Shown in pieces: positions 5,612 to 6,171 of a DNA stretch of 6,171 nucleotides. Under the pieces are notes generated by a model. It saw only the letters and a program-made list of their open reading frames with translations, had not been told where the DNA came from and ran no database searches. The DNA comes from an uncultured Curvibacter sp. (GTDB lineage Bacteria; Pseudomonadota; Gammaproteobacteria; Burkholderiales; Burkholderiaceae). Location: assembly GCA_946481355.1 (NCBI GenBank), contig CAMLNH010000174.1, forward strand, positions 1 to 6,171, written 5' to 3'. The position numbers and the translations under genes were made by a program. The first letter of the stretch is position 1. Each line of letters begins with the position of its first letter.

Positions 5612-6171
5612 TCAGGCGTATTCTGCCAGCGCGACCTTCATCTTTTTCATGGCCGCCACTTCGATCTGGCGGATGCGCTCGGCGCTCACGCCGTACTCGG
5701 CGGCCAGCTCGTGCAGCGTCATGCCACCCGAGCTGTCGTCGTTGACCTTGAGCCAGCGCTCTTCCACGATGCGGCGGCTGCGCGGATCCAGCGTGGCCAG
5801 GGCGGTGCTGATGCCGTCGCTGGCCAGGCGGTCGCGCTGGCGTGCCTCGATCATGGCTGTGGGCTCGTGGTTGGCGTCTGCCAGGTAGGCGATAGGGCCA
5901 AAGCTGTCTTCCCCGTCCGCACTCGGGCCCGGGTCCAGCATGACGTCACCGCCCGACAGGCGCGTCTCCATCTCGATGACCTCTTCGCGCTTCACATTGA
6001 GCTCGCGCGCCATCAGATCGATCTCGCCTTCGCTCAGGGTCTCGCGGTGGGTGGCGGCGTCCGCAGCGGCGGCATCGGCCTTGTAGCCCTGCTTCTTGGA
6101 GCGCAGGTTGAAAAAGAGCTTGCGCTGGGCTTTGGTCGTGGCGACCTTGACCATGCGCCAGTTCTTCAGGA
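5612..6171 (-). CDS. rpoH: RNA polymerase heat-shock sigma factor RpoH (sigma-32), C-terminal part (partial)
   Basis: About 185 C-terminal residues are present; the N terminus lies beyond the right edge, and the frame enters as LKNWRMVKVATTKAQ. The diagnostic RpoH box QRKLFFNLR is encoded at 6127-6101, which separates RpoH from other sigma-70-type factors. A region-3-like segment (MARELNVKREEVIEMETRL) follows. Region 4.2, with the helix-turn-helix LHELAAEYGVSAERIRQIE that reads the -35 element, is at the C terminus (about 5716-5615). RpoH directs RNA polymerase to heat-shock genes. Between the RpoH box and region 3 sits an Ala/Asp-rich linker (KADAAAADAATHRE) that seems about 13 residues longer than the E. 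coli counterpart as I remember it. The stop TGA at 5614-5612 is followed by a strong terminator. The ATG at 6154 is internal, not the start. Confidence 0.96.
   Translation of the reverse strand, partial: LKNWRMVKVATTKAQRKLFFNLRSKKQGYKADAAAADAATHRETLSEGEIDLMARELNVKREEVIEMETRLSGGDVMLDPGPSADGEDSFGPIAYLADANHEPTAMIEARQRDRLASDGISTALATLDPRSRRIVEERWLKVNDDSSGGMTLHELAAEYGVSAERIRQIEVAAMKKMKVALAEYA

Overview
This is a GC-rich, densely packed bacterial chromosomal window. It most likely comes from a betaproteobacterium of the order Burkholderiales, probably family Comamonadaceae. That placement is inferred from protein style (RpoH, CtaB, SURF1 and a Bug-type binding protein) and from gene order, not from a database match. 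The theme is biogenesis of an aa3-type cytochrome c oxidase.

Layout: (1) 1-122 is the 3' end of the cytochrome oxidase subunit III gene (+). (2) A perfect 17-bp inverted repeat at 161-199 is a bidirectional terminator between that gene and a convergent small gene. (3) 216-437 (-) encodes a 73-residue protein with two membrane segments. (4) Only 15 bp separate its start codon from the divergent GTG start of a tightly packed operon (+, 453-4536): SURF1, a membrane-anchored SCO/thioredoxin-like protein, heme A synthase (ctaA), heme O synthase (ctaB) and a SCO lipoprotein. Adjacent genes in it overlap or lie within 8 nt of each other. (5) Convergent to it, on the - strand, are a Bug/TctC-type periplasmic solute-binding protein (4558-5541) and, upstream of that, the C-terminal part of the heat-shock sigma factor RpoH (5612 to the window edge). 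A clear rho-independent terminator lies between these two.

How the genes work together: CtaB farnesylates heme b to heme O and CtaA oxidises heme O to heme A. SURF1 assists heme A insertion into subunit I. SCO proteins handle copper delivery or thiol redox chemistry for the CuA centre of subunit II. The tail of subunit III ties the operon to the structural cox genes to the left. The Bug protein and RpoH are functionally unrelated neighbours.

I see no mobile element, CRISPR array, RNA gene or evident new multi-gene system. The observations most worth a second look are the SCO-like protein that keeps CxxxC but seems to lack the aligned copper-ligand histidine, a CRP/FNR-type palindrome with a possible leaderless promoter at the divergent start region, and the solute-binding gene starting about 20 bp after the rpoH terminator. 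There is no gene-free stretch longer than 300 bases.
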